Notes: generated by a model from the sequence alone, not told the origin. DNA of 64,000 nucleotides from Theodoxus fluviatilis (GCA_034096865.1 JAWQFJ010000657.1:5001-69000); one strand, 5' to 3'; shown: positions 11,846 to 33,962, counted from the stretch's first letter. Program-made: numbers and translations.

Positions 11846-12596
11846 GCCATAATATTTTCTTCGGAGTGTATACCACACAGGTGTTTTTTCCTCATACTTT
11901 TTCCTTTGTTGTTCGATCACGTAGACAGATGTACGGCTCGTATGCCATCCTTTTATTTATGTATTTTACGAGAGTTTGCCTCGTGTACAGACTGTCCAAA
12001 AATCGGACAAAGCGTGCAAAACGATCGCGCCTTCCGCACACTGAACGAGTGAGATGCAGTGTGTATTTGGTGGATTTGTTGTTGTTCCAGTACATACATG
12101 TACTGTACACCTGTACTGTACTATGTTTTCAACGTTGTTGAAAGTGTCCAAATAGTTGCCTACCGTGTGGGATAAAGTACACACACACACACACTCCTCT
12201 CTCTCTCTCTCTCTCTCTGTGTCGCAGTGGACATTTTCAATGTCGATGAGTTCAATGTGATTCCGTTGTGACAGGCTGGTGGCCTCACAAATAAACAAGT
12301 TCGTTCGTGCGTTCGTTCTCTTTCTGTCTCTCTCTCTCTGCCTCTGTCTCTCTCTCTTTCTCTCTCACTCGTGGGTACTCATGTGGATCCTTTGTTAGTA
12401 TGGAACCTTCTGGACGGACCTAGAACAAGCTCCTTTGTCGACAGATTAGTTGCATCAGAAAGGAAAAATGCAACAGCAATTATACGATAAAGTACGCTAT
12501 TTACGCACTGCACCTTCACAAATGAAATATAACCTCTAAAGTAATAGATCGTTACCATACGGGTCAGAATGGACATTATCTGCAATCAAAACGCGA
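11846..12596. other. No gene recognised; CA and CT tracts
   Basis: Frames on both strands without domains. Short (CA)n(CT)n at 12180-12222 and CT-rich sequence at 12310-12370. Confidence 0.45.
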
Positions 12597-12816
12597 TGGA
12601 TGGATGGAGTTTTACGGCCTATCAGCTTTGTAGGCTATATAAGGCCATTAAGCACGAAAATCACTAGAACAGTTTGGAGTAAACGCAAATTAAGTCACGG
12701 TGTCCCTAGTTACTCGCCTCTTACGAATCGCGTAGGGAGACGCGGTGGGTCAATTCTTACCCCGAACCAACAGGGAGACGCCGTGGGTCAATTCTTACCC
12801 CGAACCCACAGGGGGC
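12597..12816 (+). repeat. Dispersed repeat family S, copy 3
   Basis: Good copy, from ttttacggcctatcagctt to the terminal ccgaacccacaggggg. A segment of about 41 bp near the 3' end (gggagacgccgtgggtcaat onward) is tandemly duplicated. The left edge is gatggatggatgg. Confidence 0.85.
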
Positions 12817-13204
12817 TGAAAACGTGACAAAGTAACAACCCGGTGTTGCCGCGATTTTCAGACACCTCCTTGATAACAAACCTTCATCAACGTAGCCAGC
12901 GCTTCGATCTGGGTCAAGGGGTGTCACGTCTCGCTAGCCGAGATATGCTGCAACTTCTGCGTTCCTCTTCTGTCCAACTTGACCAGCATAACCCTGGACA
13001 TTGCATGGGGATGAGACAGTGCTTCATTTTGCACCATGCAGTGCTGCTGTCCAGGGTTGTCCGTTAGGCAAGATTCCTGACCAGTCGGTAGCCTTAATTT
13101 GTTCCGTCTGTTTTGGGTCCAATAGCCTCCTCGAGCTCAACCTCACCGTCCGTATGGAGACAGCCGTTGCTTCACTCTTTCGATTAGTTACATTTGTCGC
13201 CGTC

Positions 13205-13514
13205 TGCTCTTCAGTCCGTGTGTGTGTATTTGTGTGAGTGTGTACGTGTTTTCGTCAGTGCGTGTTTGTTCGTCTCTCTCTGCGCGCGTATATCTGTTTG
13301 CAGGGGCGGACGAGGGGGGGGGGGGGGGGGGGGGGGGGTTCTAGGGTTTCCGGACCCCCCCCCCCTTTCAACAGAAGAAAAATAATTTCGGGGGTGGGGG
13401 GTGTTTCTGATCCCAAACTGGCAATGATCATCATCAGAATGCACCAGATTGCACCATTTTGCATCCTGGTTTTCAAAATTGTCTGGGGGAGCAGCAAACT
13501 AGGCGCTTTTCGCC

Positions 13515-13584
<70 letters not shown>

Positions 13585-13585
13585 T
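13205..13585. repeat. GT-rich, poly-G, poly-C and (CA)n cluster
   Basis: GT-rich stretch, then a G-run of about 23 at 13316-13338, a C-run at about 13356-13367, and a (CA)n tract at 13519-13581. The G-run could form a quadruplex. Open frames here are low-complexity artefacts. Confidence 0.9.
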
Positions 13586-13589
13586 CCAA

Positions 13590-15882
13590 AAAATCTCTCT
13601 AGCTTGACAATGAATAAATTTTCAACACCCAGAAATTAAAAAAATACTATAAATTCTGACAGATGGTACCCAAGCTAACTGATGACAAAGATAGTATCAC
13701 CAGATTCAAAGTTGGATAAGTCACAGCCCCCGATTTCCGCTCAGATTCAATGTGGTGAATGTTTTAAAAACATTAAGCATATTTAGCAAGTTTAAACATT
13801 GAATTAGGCGTTTTTGAAAAGCAGTAACTGTCGGATAAACGATTCAAGCAGCTTCGTCAATAATTCATAAATCGATACACGATATCCATACACGAGATCT
13901 TAGTTTCAGATTCGAGGTTTCTTAAGCTGGTCTTCTACTCAGAAACTTTGAGGAGGGTCACATAACGACTGAATCCAATATAGCCATCATACTTGACTTG
14001 TGGGTCTACTTCATAGATGTATGAGTGCAATCGGTTTGACATCAGACATGTTTACGTCAACAAAACGAGTGAACTATTAAAATTAACTAATCCGTCAAAA
14101 TGAGTATGACATTCATAACACTGTTGTGACCGCACGATAGATCTGGTCGTTGATAATGTGGAAGTTTGTTGACAACTTGAATCAGTGATTGTGCTGGGAA
14201 TCGCTACGCCCAACCACGCTCCAGGGCCAGCAGAGTTACCTCCCCTTAAATACTTGTTTAGTTGGCCAAGGCAGATTTTGGTCGCGTTCGATCAAAGCTC
14301 GGATAATGTATCTTTGTTATTCGGGCCCCATTGCTATTGTAGTGGTTAATCATTGCATTTTCAGTTTTACTTGTGCTGTGGTCTTTGAAAACGGAAGGCA
14401 GAGTTGAATTAAACAAAAGACTTAAAACCGCAATATATTGCGTGCACCATCCATCATCAGTTGGCATCTTAGGGTCTCAGAATTGTGTTGGCGATTCATA
14501 TAAATCACTTCTTAGAAAAAGGTGAATCTAAGACAAGCTCATTTGAGTCAAAATATTCCCTGAACTCCCGCAGTGCGACTTTCACTTGTACAATAAACGC
14601 ATTGACAAGCGCACGACGTTGCATGTTCCTCAGGGAGGCAAAGCTGTACTGAAATAACAATTCAGGCCGTTGTCCGGAGAGAAAAGAGTGTAGTATGAAT
14701 ATCTAGATGTGGGTGGAAAGTCGCCATAAAAATAAAACCAACTTTTACCTTTTAGAGCAGTGGGCATCCTGTGTAATACTCAAAGTAGTTTCTCCAGGAG
14801 TAAATTGGGTGTGTGTGTAGACAGGTGTGATGTCATCTTTCCTGCTCCAAGGCGCTTAGAGGCTCTGGGATTTCTTTGGAGGACAGTGGGGGAAAGTGAT
14901 GCCAACATAAATTGGGTGGCCTGATGAACAGAAGGACGATGTTCAAAAAATGTATTAACCTGTTCAAAATGTTAGCATGGAAATGCAGCAAGAGTAATGT
15001 CTACTTGATGATATCATGGCAAGGACATAATATTAATAATATAAACAAATTAGCAATTGCTTCAACCAGTTTAAAGGAATATATGTTGCAACACTGTGAA
15101 AAAATGACCGAGACTGCATTTAACAGATGCTAATTTAAACAAATTCAAATGATCACGATAAATTATGATATAATAAATATCTTATTTCATAAAACAATCA
15201 AAGGATCAGTATCCATATACTTAAGTATTTAAACACAGAGAAATATAGGAAGCTTGTTGCAATAATAAAAACCAATGCTTAAAATGTGTAATCAAACAAA
15301 ATTTACAATAGAAAACTTTAAATCATCCAATTCAAATCTGTGACTGAATCGGTGAATGAGTTTATTTAACTCACAAAAATGTCTTGAATATTCACACAAA
15401 AAACCATGTTCATTCATTTATACATTCTTTCATGAAAAACCACATCTTTCTTTCAAAAAGCAAATGATTTACTTGCAATACTGCCCTATTGTCACATTAA
15501 TTGTGTGGCCATTTGAAGGCATTTCAAGTCATGAAATGTCCAATAAAATCTGCATCTTGGATCTAACAATCTGGACAGTGCTTCACCTGGACCAGCAGGA
15601 CAGGGACACCAAGCAGCTCCAGCCATGCGTTACACTTGGTCATCACCATTCACAGGGATTTTACTATGTAAGCCTCACTATGGCCTAGTTCTTGCAGCAC
15701 TTCATTGCTGCTGCACTTCTCTCAACACATTGAAAGTGTTGACGACTGCCACAGAGAAATTTGAAGCATGGCCTGTCTGAAAAACACCAAAAAATGATTT
15801 AGCTGCCATTCGCAGTACAAGATGGCATAGACTGCTATTTAGTGTGATTAATCATGTGTTGCTAAAAAAAAGATAAAAAGTA
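13590..15882. other. AT-rich non-coding stretch
   Basis: No gene found. A SINE tail fragment (aaagtcgccataaaaataaaa, shared with the end of the 5745 SINE) is at 14705-14755. Confidence 0.5.
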
Positions 15883-16234
15883 GAGGTTAAGGTAACTCAA
15901 CCTGCCCACCCTAAACCTTTTTCTCAATCATGAAAAAAAGGAGAAAAGATAAAAAAAAGAGAGAAAAAAGGAAATAAATTAAGAGTAAACAGCAAACTGC
16001 ATGCTGTCCCATTTTCCCTATTAACACTGTCAGAATAAACAAGCATTTTCAGCAAAGATAAATTTTTATTCATGTTAGATGAATCTACTGTATACATGAC
16101 ATTAATCAAAACACACCGACATTCACAAATACACACAGTCTCAATGTGGCCTCCTTTAAATGTTTAAAATAAAAACAACAGAGAAAAAGGCCGACCTACC
16201 CCATTTTTTTGGTGGGCCATGTTACCTTAACCAC
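15883..16234 (-). mobile_element. MITE family T, copy 1
   Basis: The termini are inverted: aggttaaggtaactcaacc at left and the complement of gtggttaaggtaac at right. The inner block ggggtaggtcggcc and the segment ctgtcccattttccct recur in copies at 27890-28132 and 49033-49293. No coding potential. It looks like a non-autonomous DNA element. Target duplications were not resolved. Confidence 0.7.
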
Positions 16235-16934
16235 AGGGTTTTTGTTTTTGCCTGATCTAACTGGACAACCCTTCCATCCCATAGCATGGGAGAATGACAT
16301 GGGAGTCAGAGTAAAGTTCTAGCACAATCCCAAACCCTGTGGCCTGTTGGTGAACAGGTCAGAATGAGTAACCACACATGGACAAGTTTGCAGTGACAGA
16401 GATATCTACCTGTACAACAATAAAATCAGTTCTCCAGATGAAGATTTAAAGGAGTTTTTCCCCCCTTCAATTGATGCTTAGAAAATGCTGAGGTGATAAA
16501 AAAACTGATATAAAATGAAACATCGCTATTTCCTGATGTAGAACAGTTTTTCTATAATCTGTGTTTTAGCCAGATTTCCATATTAAATATGGTCATATTA
16601 GAATGGTAGGCATCTCCATAAACTACTGCCCTGTATTTCTGCAAGGGATGAGTAGGGAAGACTACAGCCACTTCCTCTGAACCCAGCACACAGTGTATCT
16701 CTGCAGTGACAGATCAAGAACTTCCATAGTTGACAAGTTGCAGCAGATTGTACTGTGCACATGTAGAATGATCCCTTGTTATGGACTGCTGGAATGAAAC
16801 AATGAAGTCTAAAGTCCACGTTACAGATGAATAAAATTCCTATGGATGGACTTTTAATGATTTGTTGATTAAGGTGAAGACCTTTACAGTGATGCAGCAT
16901 GACAGACTCGTAACTAATAAAACAAAGACAGGTA
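16235..16934. other. No gene recognised
   Basis: AT-rich sequence with unsupported short frames on both strands. Confidence 0.45.
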
Positions 16935-17560
16935 AATATGTGACGAGCCACGACAAAACCAGTGCTAAGTCGATTTTTGGACAAAATAGGGTTTTAATAT
17001 TTTTGAATTCTGCATTCATTTCTGTTTGTTTTGATATAAAAATGAACATTGTGAGTTAATTAGAATAGGAGTTACAGGCATTTCAAGTTGGGTACTGAAG
17101 CAGCGACCATTTTGAAAAAACGGACTCAGAAGATTTACCCTCTTCAGACATTAAACACCTTAGCAACGGTATTTCAAACTCCGATTCCAAAAATAGCCGA
17201 CCTTTTTTTTATTTGACATCCATAGAGCGGGAACGCCGAGAGAGCGGCCGTTCTGTCGGTATATAACATGAAGGGGTTCTGCAAGGGTTTAGGTGTGTTT
17301 ATTGCGGCTAAAATGAGGCAATTAACGCTAATTACAGGGACCTTTTGAAACAATACATAACACAAAAGTCTTTATTTTACCATCAAAATATAATTCTTCA
17401 ACATGTTTCCTTTACTGGCATGATAGTTTGAACCATGTAGAATCTATTTTTATCAAAAAGTGAAAATCACCCAGATTGACCCGCCCTGCCTTTTTTCAGT
17501 CGTAGCGCAAAATAGTGCCGCGCGACTTAGCACTGGTTTTGTCGTGGCTCGTCACATATT
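16935..17560. mobile_element. Non-autonomous DNA element with 38-bp perfect inverted ends
   Basis: The left end 16935-16972 (aatatgtgacgagccacgac, then aaaaccagtgctaagtcg) is the exact reverse complement of 17523-17560. The interior of about 550 bp is AT-rich apart from a GC-rich core (agagcgggaacgccgagaga) and has no transposase. The identical arms suggest recent activity or gene conversion. No obvious target duplication beyond TA-rich flanks. Confidence 0.85.
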
Positions 17561-18341
17561 CTACTGTTATATGTTTCAGTCCAACCAGTCCCTCTAGAAA
17601 TATCTGTTTTCACACCAAGCAGCACAGGAAAAACACCCACCTCATGATCCACACATTTATACTGACATTTACATCCCATCCAATCAGATCACTAACAAGT
17701 TCTTGAAATAGTGCGCTCCAGACAAACAGCTCTTGCTTTAAAGACATTACTGAAGATTTCCTGGATTTTCTACTACCACAGTACCAGATTCTACCAACTC
17801 CACTAATGCTTCTCTGCACATCTCTGATGACTTCCTTGAAGGTCCCTGCAGCAGCTTGAGGAAAAGCTCCTGGTTTGTGAAGAAATATCTGCACCAACTT
17901 TCCTGCGAATAACTTCAACAGTCCTCTGGAGCTATCACAACTGGTGAGATTCAAAGACATTCTTGACCACTGATACAAGAAAGAGCTGGCACGTGAAAAG
18001 AATCTACTTCATCCGAAAGAGTCTGGAACGCTTCAGTCTACCAAGAACTTTCACTTCTGTCCAAGGGTGATCTGCTGAGACAGACAATGATCTCCAAGTA
18101 CTGGAAGATGCCCACAGTCCTGCATGGTAGCTATGTTGAAGGCCAGGAGTCTATTTTATCCCAAACTCCTGCAGCTGAACAGATGGTCTCTATCAAAATG
18201 CAGCACCATCCTGCACACTGGGAACCATTCTGAACTTTACAGTCGGTCCAACATCACATGCACAGACTTGCATTCTTGAAGGCACACTAACACAATTTCA
18301 CAGAAACACTATTGTCCTGCACTGTATACATGTCAATCCTC
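17561..18341. other. Downstream flank / possible 3' UTR of KIAA1143
   Basis: On the minus strand this follows the KIAA1143 stop. A minus-strand frame of 122 codons (17978 to 17610) has no recognised domain and may be chance. The polyadenylation site was not pinned down. Confidence 0.4.
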
Positions 18342-18425
18342 CTACATTTCTTCATCTTCATCACCGAAGTACAGCAGTTTTGAGTTCTTCATGCACTGCA
18401 TACTTGTTGGCCATGCTTCTCTTCT
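18342..18425 (-). other. In-frame second copy of the KIAA1143 C-terminal motif after the stop
   Basis: Directly after the TGA stop (18428-18426) the same frame continues for 27 codons to TAG (18344-18342). It encodes a near repeat of the conserved tail, MKNSKLLYFGDEDEEM, against VKNSKLLSFGDEDEED upstream. It is either a duplicated tail cut off by a stop or a readthrough extension. Confidence 0.75.
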
Positions 18426-27436
<9,011 letters not shown>

Positions 27437-27729
27437 TGCTAATCAAGGGAAGTCACTCTGAAGTCTGGGCAGACAATTATCGCCTCATGGCTTGACGTGT
27501 TAGGTCTCACCGCGTCTCTGGAAGAAGTAGCTTGCGAAGGGGACATTTCGGATCGTTCCTTGTAGCACCATGAATCTTGAAGCAAAACTGTAATTTCTTT
27601 CTTGTAACTATGGCTACTTGTGTCATTTCTAAGTGCAGCGAAAGGTGAAAAGTTCCCGCAAATTGTACGCTAAGCAAACCCTAAGCAGTTTTTCATAATC
27701 ATTGTAGGGCTTATCATATGCTCCCGTCT

Positions 27730-27801
27730 GCCTCGGTGGCCAAGTGGTAAGGCGTCGGTCTCGTAAACCGAAGATCCAGGGTTCAATTCCCTGCCGGGGC
27801 T
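27730..27801 (+). tRNA. tRNA-Thr (anticodon CGT)
   Basis: 72 nt, intron-less. Acceptor GCCTCGG pairs with CCGGGGC (one G-T). D-arm GGCCAAGTGGTAAGGC (A box), anticodon stem tcggt/accga with CGT at 27762-27764, T-arm ccagggttcaattccctg (B box), discriminator T. Decodes ACG threonine codons. It lies 294 bp upstream of the KIAA1143 start codon on the opposite strand. Internal A and B boxes are intact, so it is probably functional. Confidence 0.96.
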
Positions 27802-27804
27802 TCG

Positions 27805-27808
27805 TTTT
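27805..27808 (+). terminator. Pol III T-run terminator of tRNA-Thr
   Basis: TTTT four bases after the tRNA 3' end. Confidence 0.75.
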
Positions 27809-27889
27809 ATGGAACAAGTTTAACTATGGAACGGTTATGCTTCACGACCTTTTGTGCACCGGTAACTGCGAACGTGTGTTTGAATGAGA

Positions 27890-28132
27890 GTAGTAAAAAA
27901 GGGGAAGAAATCGATGGAAATCAACGAATTGTCAGCTGTCCCATTTTCCCTGCCTTATGAACACGAGCACTCGGTGATTCCAGTATTCAAGCAAAAACTT
28001 TTTTCCCCAGCAAAAGAGAAATTGTGATTTATTTGCAGTCTGGTCTCTTCTATTAAACAAAAATTAGTATTACAAAAAAAGTTCAGGCCAACCTACCGAC
28101 CCTATTTTTGTGACAAAGTTACCATAACCACA
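27890..28132 (-). mobile_element. MITE family T, copy 2 (left-truncated)
   Basis: Shares ctgtcccattttccct and the right terminal block caacctaccgaccctatttt, then gttaccataaccacag, with copy 1. The left inverted end is missing. Confidence 0.65.
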
Positions 28133-28259
28133 GCTGTTTTTTCTTTTGGCCTTACAGTTATTTGTATAGGCCGGGGTGTCTTCAGAGTTTGAAGACCGTC
28201 CCTGAGTGCTCAAAGAAGTTGCTACAGCTAGATGAGAGATGGTGTGTGTGCGTGTGTGT

Positions 28260-28312
<53 letters not shown>

Positions 28313-29955
28313 TGTGTTCGCGCGCACGAGCGCTTGCTTGCTTTACTTCTAGAGATTGAAGTATTTGGTGAAATTTAAATGTTCTGGACAGTACTGCATG
28401 TGGGGATGAATTATGGAAACGTTGTGCAAAATAAAGATGTTCTTATTGCCCATCATTTAGGGTCTATAAGAAGAAGCGTATTTGGTCCTTGGCCTTTAGT
28501 TCCTTTTTTCCATAGAGAACTGGAAGGATTGTCAACATGGGTATACCATTAATTTTTGTATGAGTTACTGCCCTAACTTCCTCTAAGAATGACAAGAGGG
28601 TGGTGCACGGGGTCGGACTGAAACAAAGTGCAAAGTAAATCGTGACAATAAGTCAGACTGATTACTTTTTTTGTCAGTGTTGCTTAATTAACCCTGAAAA
28701 GGGCCCTTTGTTGACGGCGTACACTCTCGAGCGTTTGCCGTCAGGCGTACTGCTCTGTGGTTGGAGTGGTAGTGCCTGGCAGGTAGGGCTGCTGCAGCAA
28801 GTCTGCAGCCAGCGGCTGCGATCGAGTGGCGGCGGCTGTGGTGCAAATAACAGGCAATAGGAAGCAGCTATCTCAGTACCATGCGGTAAGAACATATATC
28901 ATACCGATTAAACTGCATCCACCTCCACATTACGTATCTGCACACGTGTCGTACAGACATGCTAGCAAGTTAGAAAGCACCATCGTTACATCTGCGTTGA
29001 AAGAGGTGTTTGAGTTAGTTGAGGACTGATGGCACCACATCAAAATTAGTCGGATGAACGTCTTTTTGCTATGTATTGATGAAGATACTGCACTAGAAAA
29101 GAATCACATATGTGTGATAAACAGCAAAGGTTTGCATTTTGTTTTTCATTGAGAAAAAAAGAAGGTTTGTTCCCGTTTTGTCTTATATCGACTGGCGGTT
29201 CATGATATCAGACTCAGAGTAAAAATTATGTCAGGTTGAAAAAGTTTCAGGTTTGCGAATGGGCAATGAGCCCCTGATCCTTTTTTCAAATTAGAGTCTG
29301 ATGAGTTTGACTTGGAGATGACACATGTCCGTGCTAGTCATAGCTTTTTGTAGGTATACCCTTTCTTCTTGAATGGATATCTTCAAGTGGTCTTCTGATG
29401 AGGTTTCTTGGAGTCTGATCATTCTCGCCTGTGACACGAGCATCATTAGACAAAGCAGACGTTTGACCTATGTTGCACCAGAGGAAAATGGAGTACATGT
29501 AGTAATGTATGATGAGTATAACATACAACAGAGGCTGCTCCATTGTGATAAATGGAATGAAATTTAAAGAAGCAAACAGTTTATCTCTAACATCCACAAG
29601 CATGTTGGCTTGGATACATAAACATAAAATTAGGAATATTATTTTGGTGGTGTAAGGAAATTAGTAGCCCCAAGATGTTCTCATCAGTGTTTGACGGGAA
29701 GGTGAAAGCCACTGCCACATTGTAACCTTCTGTTTCCGGCCTGTGAAATGCTAAAATAACCACGCCTTTCGGCTTCTGTTTCCCATCTAATCCATTGTTT
29801 GCACCTCCACTTGAAATGAATGTTGGCTTGCTATCGTACCGTCATCTAGCTTGTCCCACTCGATGCTTAATCTTCCCATTGCATGATAAAACTCAGGGCT
29901 TGAAATACCTGTAAGATGAGAAGGTACTGGAAATACACTTTCATTCATGTAGCAC
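28133..29955. other. No gene recognised; (GT)n tract
   Basis: (GT)n at 28241-28318. A GC-richer patch at 28700-28860 has overlapping frames on both strands but no domain or convincing splice pattern. The frames around 29330-29600 are likewise unsupported. Confidence 0.45.
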
Positions 29956-30490
29956 TTAGGTCTCGCCACGCCAGCAGGCACATAGGGCCTTGACATTCTC
30001 CCTCCAAGCAACGCCGTCTCTAGCCATCACCCTGGCCTCGCCCCTGCTTCCCCATCCTGCTGCCTTCCTCTCCATCTCCACTGTACTTCACCAGGTCGCC
30101 TTTGTTCTTCCCATTGTACTCACATTCCACGTCCCTATCTTGGTGCATCCTTTTGGGGTTACTATGGATATCCTCGGGCACTGAGGTTTCCGAAGGTTTT
30201 CACCCAACTCCACCATTTTACCTTCATCTCCTTCTCCATGTGCAGTTACCCTATTAGCTTCCCGGGTTTGGTCTGTTGGTTGAGCGTCATTGGTTTCTAT
30301 AACATTCTGGTTTTCCGGGAATGGGTTGTTAACCCAGATCCAACCCCCAAGCTTGAAGACCAGTGGTTGCTCTCAGTCTGACCTCTGCTCTTCGACCTGT
30401 CCAGCATGGGTGACCCTACCAGGAGACTAAGCTCCCGCTAGCATAGCACTAGGGGTCACCGAGTCATGTAGCAACTGGAGGTAAATTTGG
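29956..30490 (-). mobile_element. Internally deleted LINE (RTE/endonuclease-RT type)
   Basis: On the minus strand the 5' part (30490 to about 30180) is leader-like sequence with gtcacccatgctggacaggt. The endonuclease start KIGTWNVSTMGRTK follows. After one TGA, the same frame continues into what looks like the extreme C-terminus of the reverse-transcriptase polyprotein, VMARDGVAWRENVKALC, ending at TAA (29958-29956). Nearly the whole endonuclease and RT are gone. Family assigned from remembered motifs. Confidence 0.75.
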
Positions 30491-31084
30491 CTGAAAGCTG
30501 CTCAACTTCGTTGCAAAAGCTCCCATAAATGATTGTCTTTTTAAACATGTATGTTCGTTACAAGTGCATACAAAATATCTACACCTAATCTAAGACAATG
30601 ATTATTTAAAACATGTCCTTGTAATGGTGGTGACAACAAATTCTGGCAAGTTTGCTTTGTCGCCAACCCTAGAGAAAAAAAGAGAGGTGTAAAAATCCTA
30701 CAGAGCCCATTTCATACATGCACAGTAGTACAAGTTCTTTGAACCATGTCAACTGTCACTACAAAATGTTACTATGATCTTCTGTCAGTGGGATTTCAGC
30801 TCTTTGTCCTCAAATTTTTCAGTACATACGTGTATACATATTTGTCCTTTTAAAATTTTTATGAAAATCTTTGGGGGGAATTTCACCCTTGGCTGCCGCT
30901 GTGCAGTACCCAGTGACAGGTGCGTGTTCAAGATAGATGTCATGGAGCAGTACGCAAGGGAAGCGCATGGAAATCTGTCGCTCACGGTGCCCCGAGTCCA
31001 TGAGCGAGAGTGGCGAAACGCCATCAGCGCATGATCATCTTGAACGACCAAATTTGTATCATATACTATCATGTCTTTATCATG

Positions 31085-31238
31085 AATGTACCCAGTTGTA
31101 CTCCTGGGTAGGAGAGGTAATGTGTGTGAAGCACCTTACCCAGGGATACAACTCGAGGATAAGAGCAGCTTCGGAGGCAACATCCATCTGCTGCAAGTGA
31201 CTGCAGATCAAACGCTCTAACAGCTCAGCCACAGCGCC
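31085..31238 (-). mobile_element. tRNA-derived SINE, truncated
   Basis: Minus-strand head ggcgctgtggctgagctgtt (A-box-like), then gagcgtttgatctgcagtc, then taaggtgcttcacacacatt and cctacccaggagtacaactg. The last part parallels the body of the SINE at 5745 (caaggtgctttactcacatt). It is truncated after about 150 bp. Confidence 0.7.
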
Positions 31239-31389
31239 CCAGATGGACACACTCCACAACACACATGAGGCAGCCGCCGCACGATACCCCTCTCCTCAGC
31301 TGCAACCCGAGTCCGTTGAGCTTTCGGGGCCTACTCCAGTAGCTCGGACATGGGCGGCCCCAAGCAGCAAACGCCACTAAGGGGCAGAA

Positions 31390-31730
31390 CTTAACCTTAG
31401 GGCATTGGCTCTTGTGCCAGATCCACAAGGATGCTGCCTCGTCTGTCTGCTGAAGTTGCCCAATGACCCTTTAGAAGCGTGAGGGCTTGCAACCCAGCTG
31501 CATCAAAAACCAGGTTGTTGAGTGCGCTATGAAGCCTCTACACCCCACTTCAACTGGGAGCACCTGACAGTCCTAACTCTCCTCGCAGCATTTCAGGCAA
31601 AGTACCCTGTACCTTAATCGCCTCCTCTCGTGAGCCCATGCAATACATGTATTCGATTCCCAAGGCACCGTCAGCTCAACAAGGGGAACCCAAGGACAAC
31701 CACCAGTGGTGGTGTATGTACTAATACTAC
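31390..31730 (-). mobile_element. Retrotransposon C-terminal domain remnant
   Basis: One minus frame, broken by TAG and TAA, reads VELTVPWESN, ERRRLRYRVL, LPVEVGCRGFIAHSTTWFL and SLWIWHKSQ. This is the order seen at the C-terminus of many animal non-LTR retroelement polyproteins, in a segment that resembles a restriction-like nuclease fold (recalled, not searched). It lies immediately upstream (minus sense) of the truncated SINE. Confidence 0.65.
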
Positions 31731-31780
31731 ATGCAAGTACCAAACACACACCCAACACAACAATACGACATGACTTTGGA

Positions 31781-33962
31781 ATATCTTTACTTTATTAACT
31801 TCATCACCATAACCTTTCATCATATAAAAAAATCCAAGCTAGCAGAGAAGACATTCATGAGAGGTCAAAGCATGGCACTGGTACCATTTCATACTTGATT
31901 CTCTCTACATACCATCCACATCTCCATAGCAACAAGCACAAAGATATTCTTCACAGCAGTGAAACATGTTCCCCACCAGCACAACACTAAAGCATGAAAA
32001 GTATCACAGTATCTCTCCCACCATGAACAAGATATGAGGACAGTATTGCATGCAAATCCAAATGTTGATATTACTATTTCATGGCTGCCTTGTCATCTTG
32101 GAGTACGGCAATGGTTGGGGAGGTTTGATGCAAACTAGGTAATAAAGACGAGAGTTTTCACTTTTATTCATGAACCTTGCATACATCAAGATGGAAAATG
32201 CGATTTCCCGCAGGAGTTAATTACAATGCCTAGGTCTCTCAAGGCATCACATTCTCATGAAAGACTGGAGAAATATCATGTGCAAGTTTGTGGATTCATT
32301 TTTAGCCACATTTTTGTTGCCGGTACAAATCAGCAAGTTGTGACCAAAGAACACTGACACAAACACCGAGTGCTTAGCCAAGTCATGGGCTAGAAGCAAA
32401 GCAAAGCACCTAACACACAATTGTACAAGGGTTACTTGAAGGCTATTACTTTAAATCATGCCTACTCATTAAACAATAACAATAGCAAGCTTGATAGAAA
32501 CGTCATTAAATATGATGGAAAATAAAATAAAACCAAAAAGCTGTGTTGGTCTGTACCCACACTGCAAAGCACTGGGGATTATTGAACAGATTGAATAACC
32601 CGAGTCTGCATCCATCAAGAAGAACACTTCTAAAATAAATAGTCCAAAAAGTGGCCACACTGCAAACAGAGGTGACGCAGATGCACATTAGACCCGACAC
32701 AAAGTGGTGGGTCTACTAAGCCATTGCAAGATATGTGACCAAATCTGCCTTCGAGATCATCATGCGGCAAAGGTTTCCCCGCGTGAAACTTGAAAACTTC
32801 ATTACTTCAGTATGAGATATGGGACTACATGGGCGAGGAAAAATTTCCATTGTACATCTCACACTTAGTCCCTGGCGTTTCTTTTTTATAGTAGTGTAAC
32901 ACCAATAGCAGCCCAGCATTTCACTGAAAAGCTGAGATTCTTCGAAGAGAAGCCAAAAGAACCATTGACATATGAAAGAGACCAGTTGTTCTGTGTGGCA
33001 AGTATTGAAGGTGATGTGACATGTCCCAATTTATAAATAAGTATTATGCATATAATAAAGGAGTAAGTAGTATGCAATGTTCAGCTGAGTGCGTGTGGAG
33101 ATAATTGTCAATGGCGGATGCTTACATTCCTGAGTTGAGAAAAGAGTCTACCACAAGACTTGATCTTTGCCTCGTCATCATAGACAAGCAGTGTGTTGAA
33201 AATAATAAAAAAGAAGAATAATAAGAAAAATACATATCTGACTTGACATTAATGACATAGAACAGAACTGCTGGTGTCTCAGACAGCACGATATGCCATG
33301 AAAAATGCACTCTTACATGATCAGCCAGGAAATAGGCTCTCACAGAACAGAAATGCTTTTCATACATGATGGCATGTCATCATGAAAAAGAGACATACAT
33401 CTCGGCAACAGGAGATTATGACACAAGGCACTCTTAATTCACGATGTTTAAGTGCAAAAGTGGGTAAGTGGTGCCTTGGTATAAAAAAAGAGGTGAAAAC
33501 TCATGGATCGAGACAACTAGTCACCGCCTCCTTTTTGAAGGCAGAGTGACACTTCCATCACAGTTGGCAAGGGTGGTGTTGTGTGGGAATGTTTTACACA
33601 ATGCTCTTCCACCTCCTCATGAGTGCATTCAGCAGTAAAATGAAGTGCCCCGTTTACCAACACTTGGTTTTCAAGCTCAGGAAAGAGGAACAAGTGGAGG
33701 GCTTGAAAAATTTTCGCAACTCAGGGAATCATAACTCAGGATGGAAAACACTAGAAGACTAGAAGAGTGATGTTTTGGCTACTAGGGTAATAAATCAATT
33801 CAACTAAAATTGATGCCAAAGTTATAGTCACTTTAACTGTCAATGAAATGCATGAGACATTAACAAAAGGTTTAATAAAAAAATAAAATATAAAGGACTT
33901 CTAAACCATGGTGGCAGCAGCTGTGAAAAGAGCAACGGATATGTACATCTCCCTATTGGCGA
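31781..33962. other. No gene recognised
   Basis: About 2.2 kb of moderately AT-rich sequence with only short, unsupported frames on the minus strand. No repeats identified by eye. Confidence 0.45.

Noticed and set aside
17610..17978. 122-codon minus frame as a gene
   Set aside because: No recognised domain, start context or splice link; lies in the probable 3' flank of KIAA1143.
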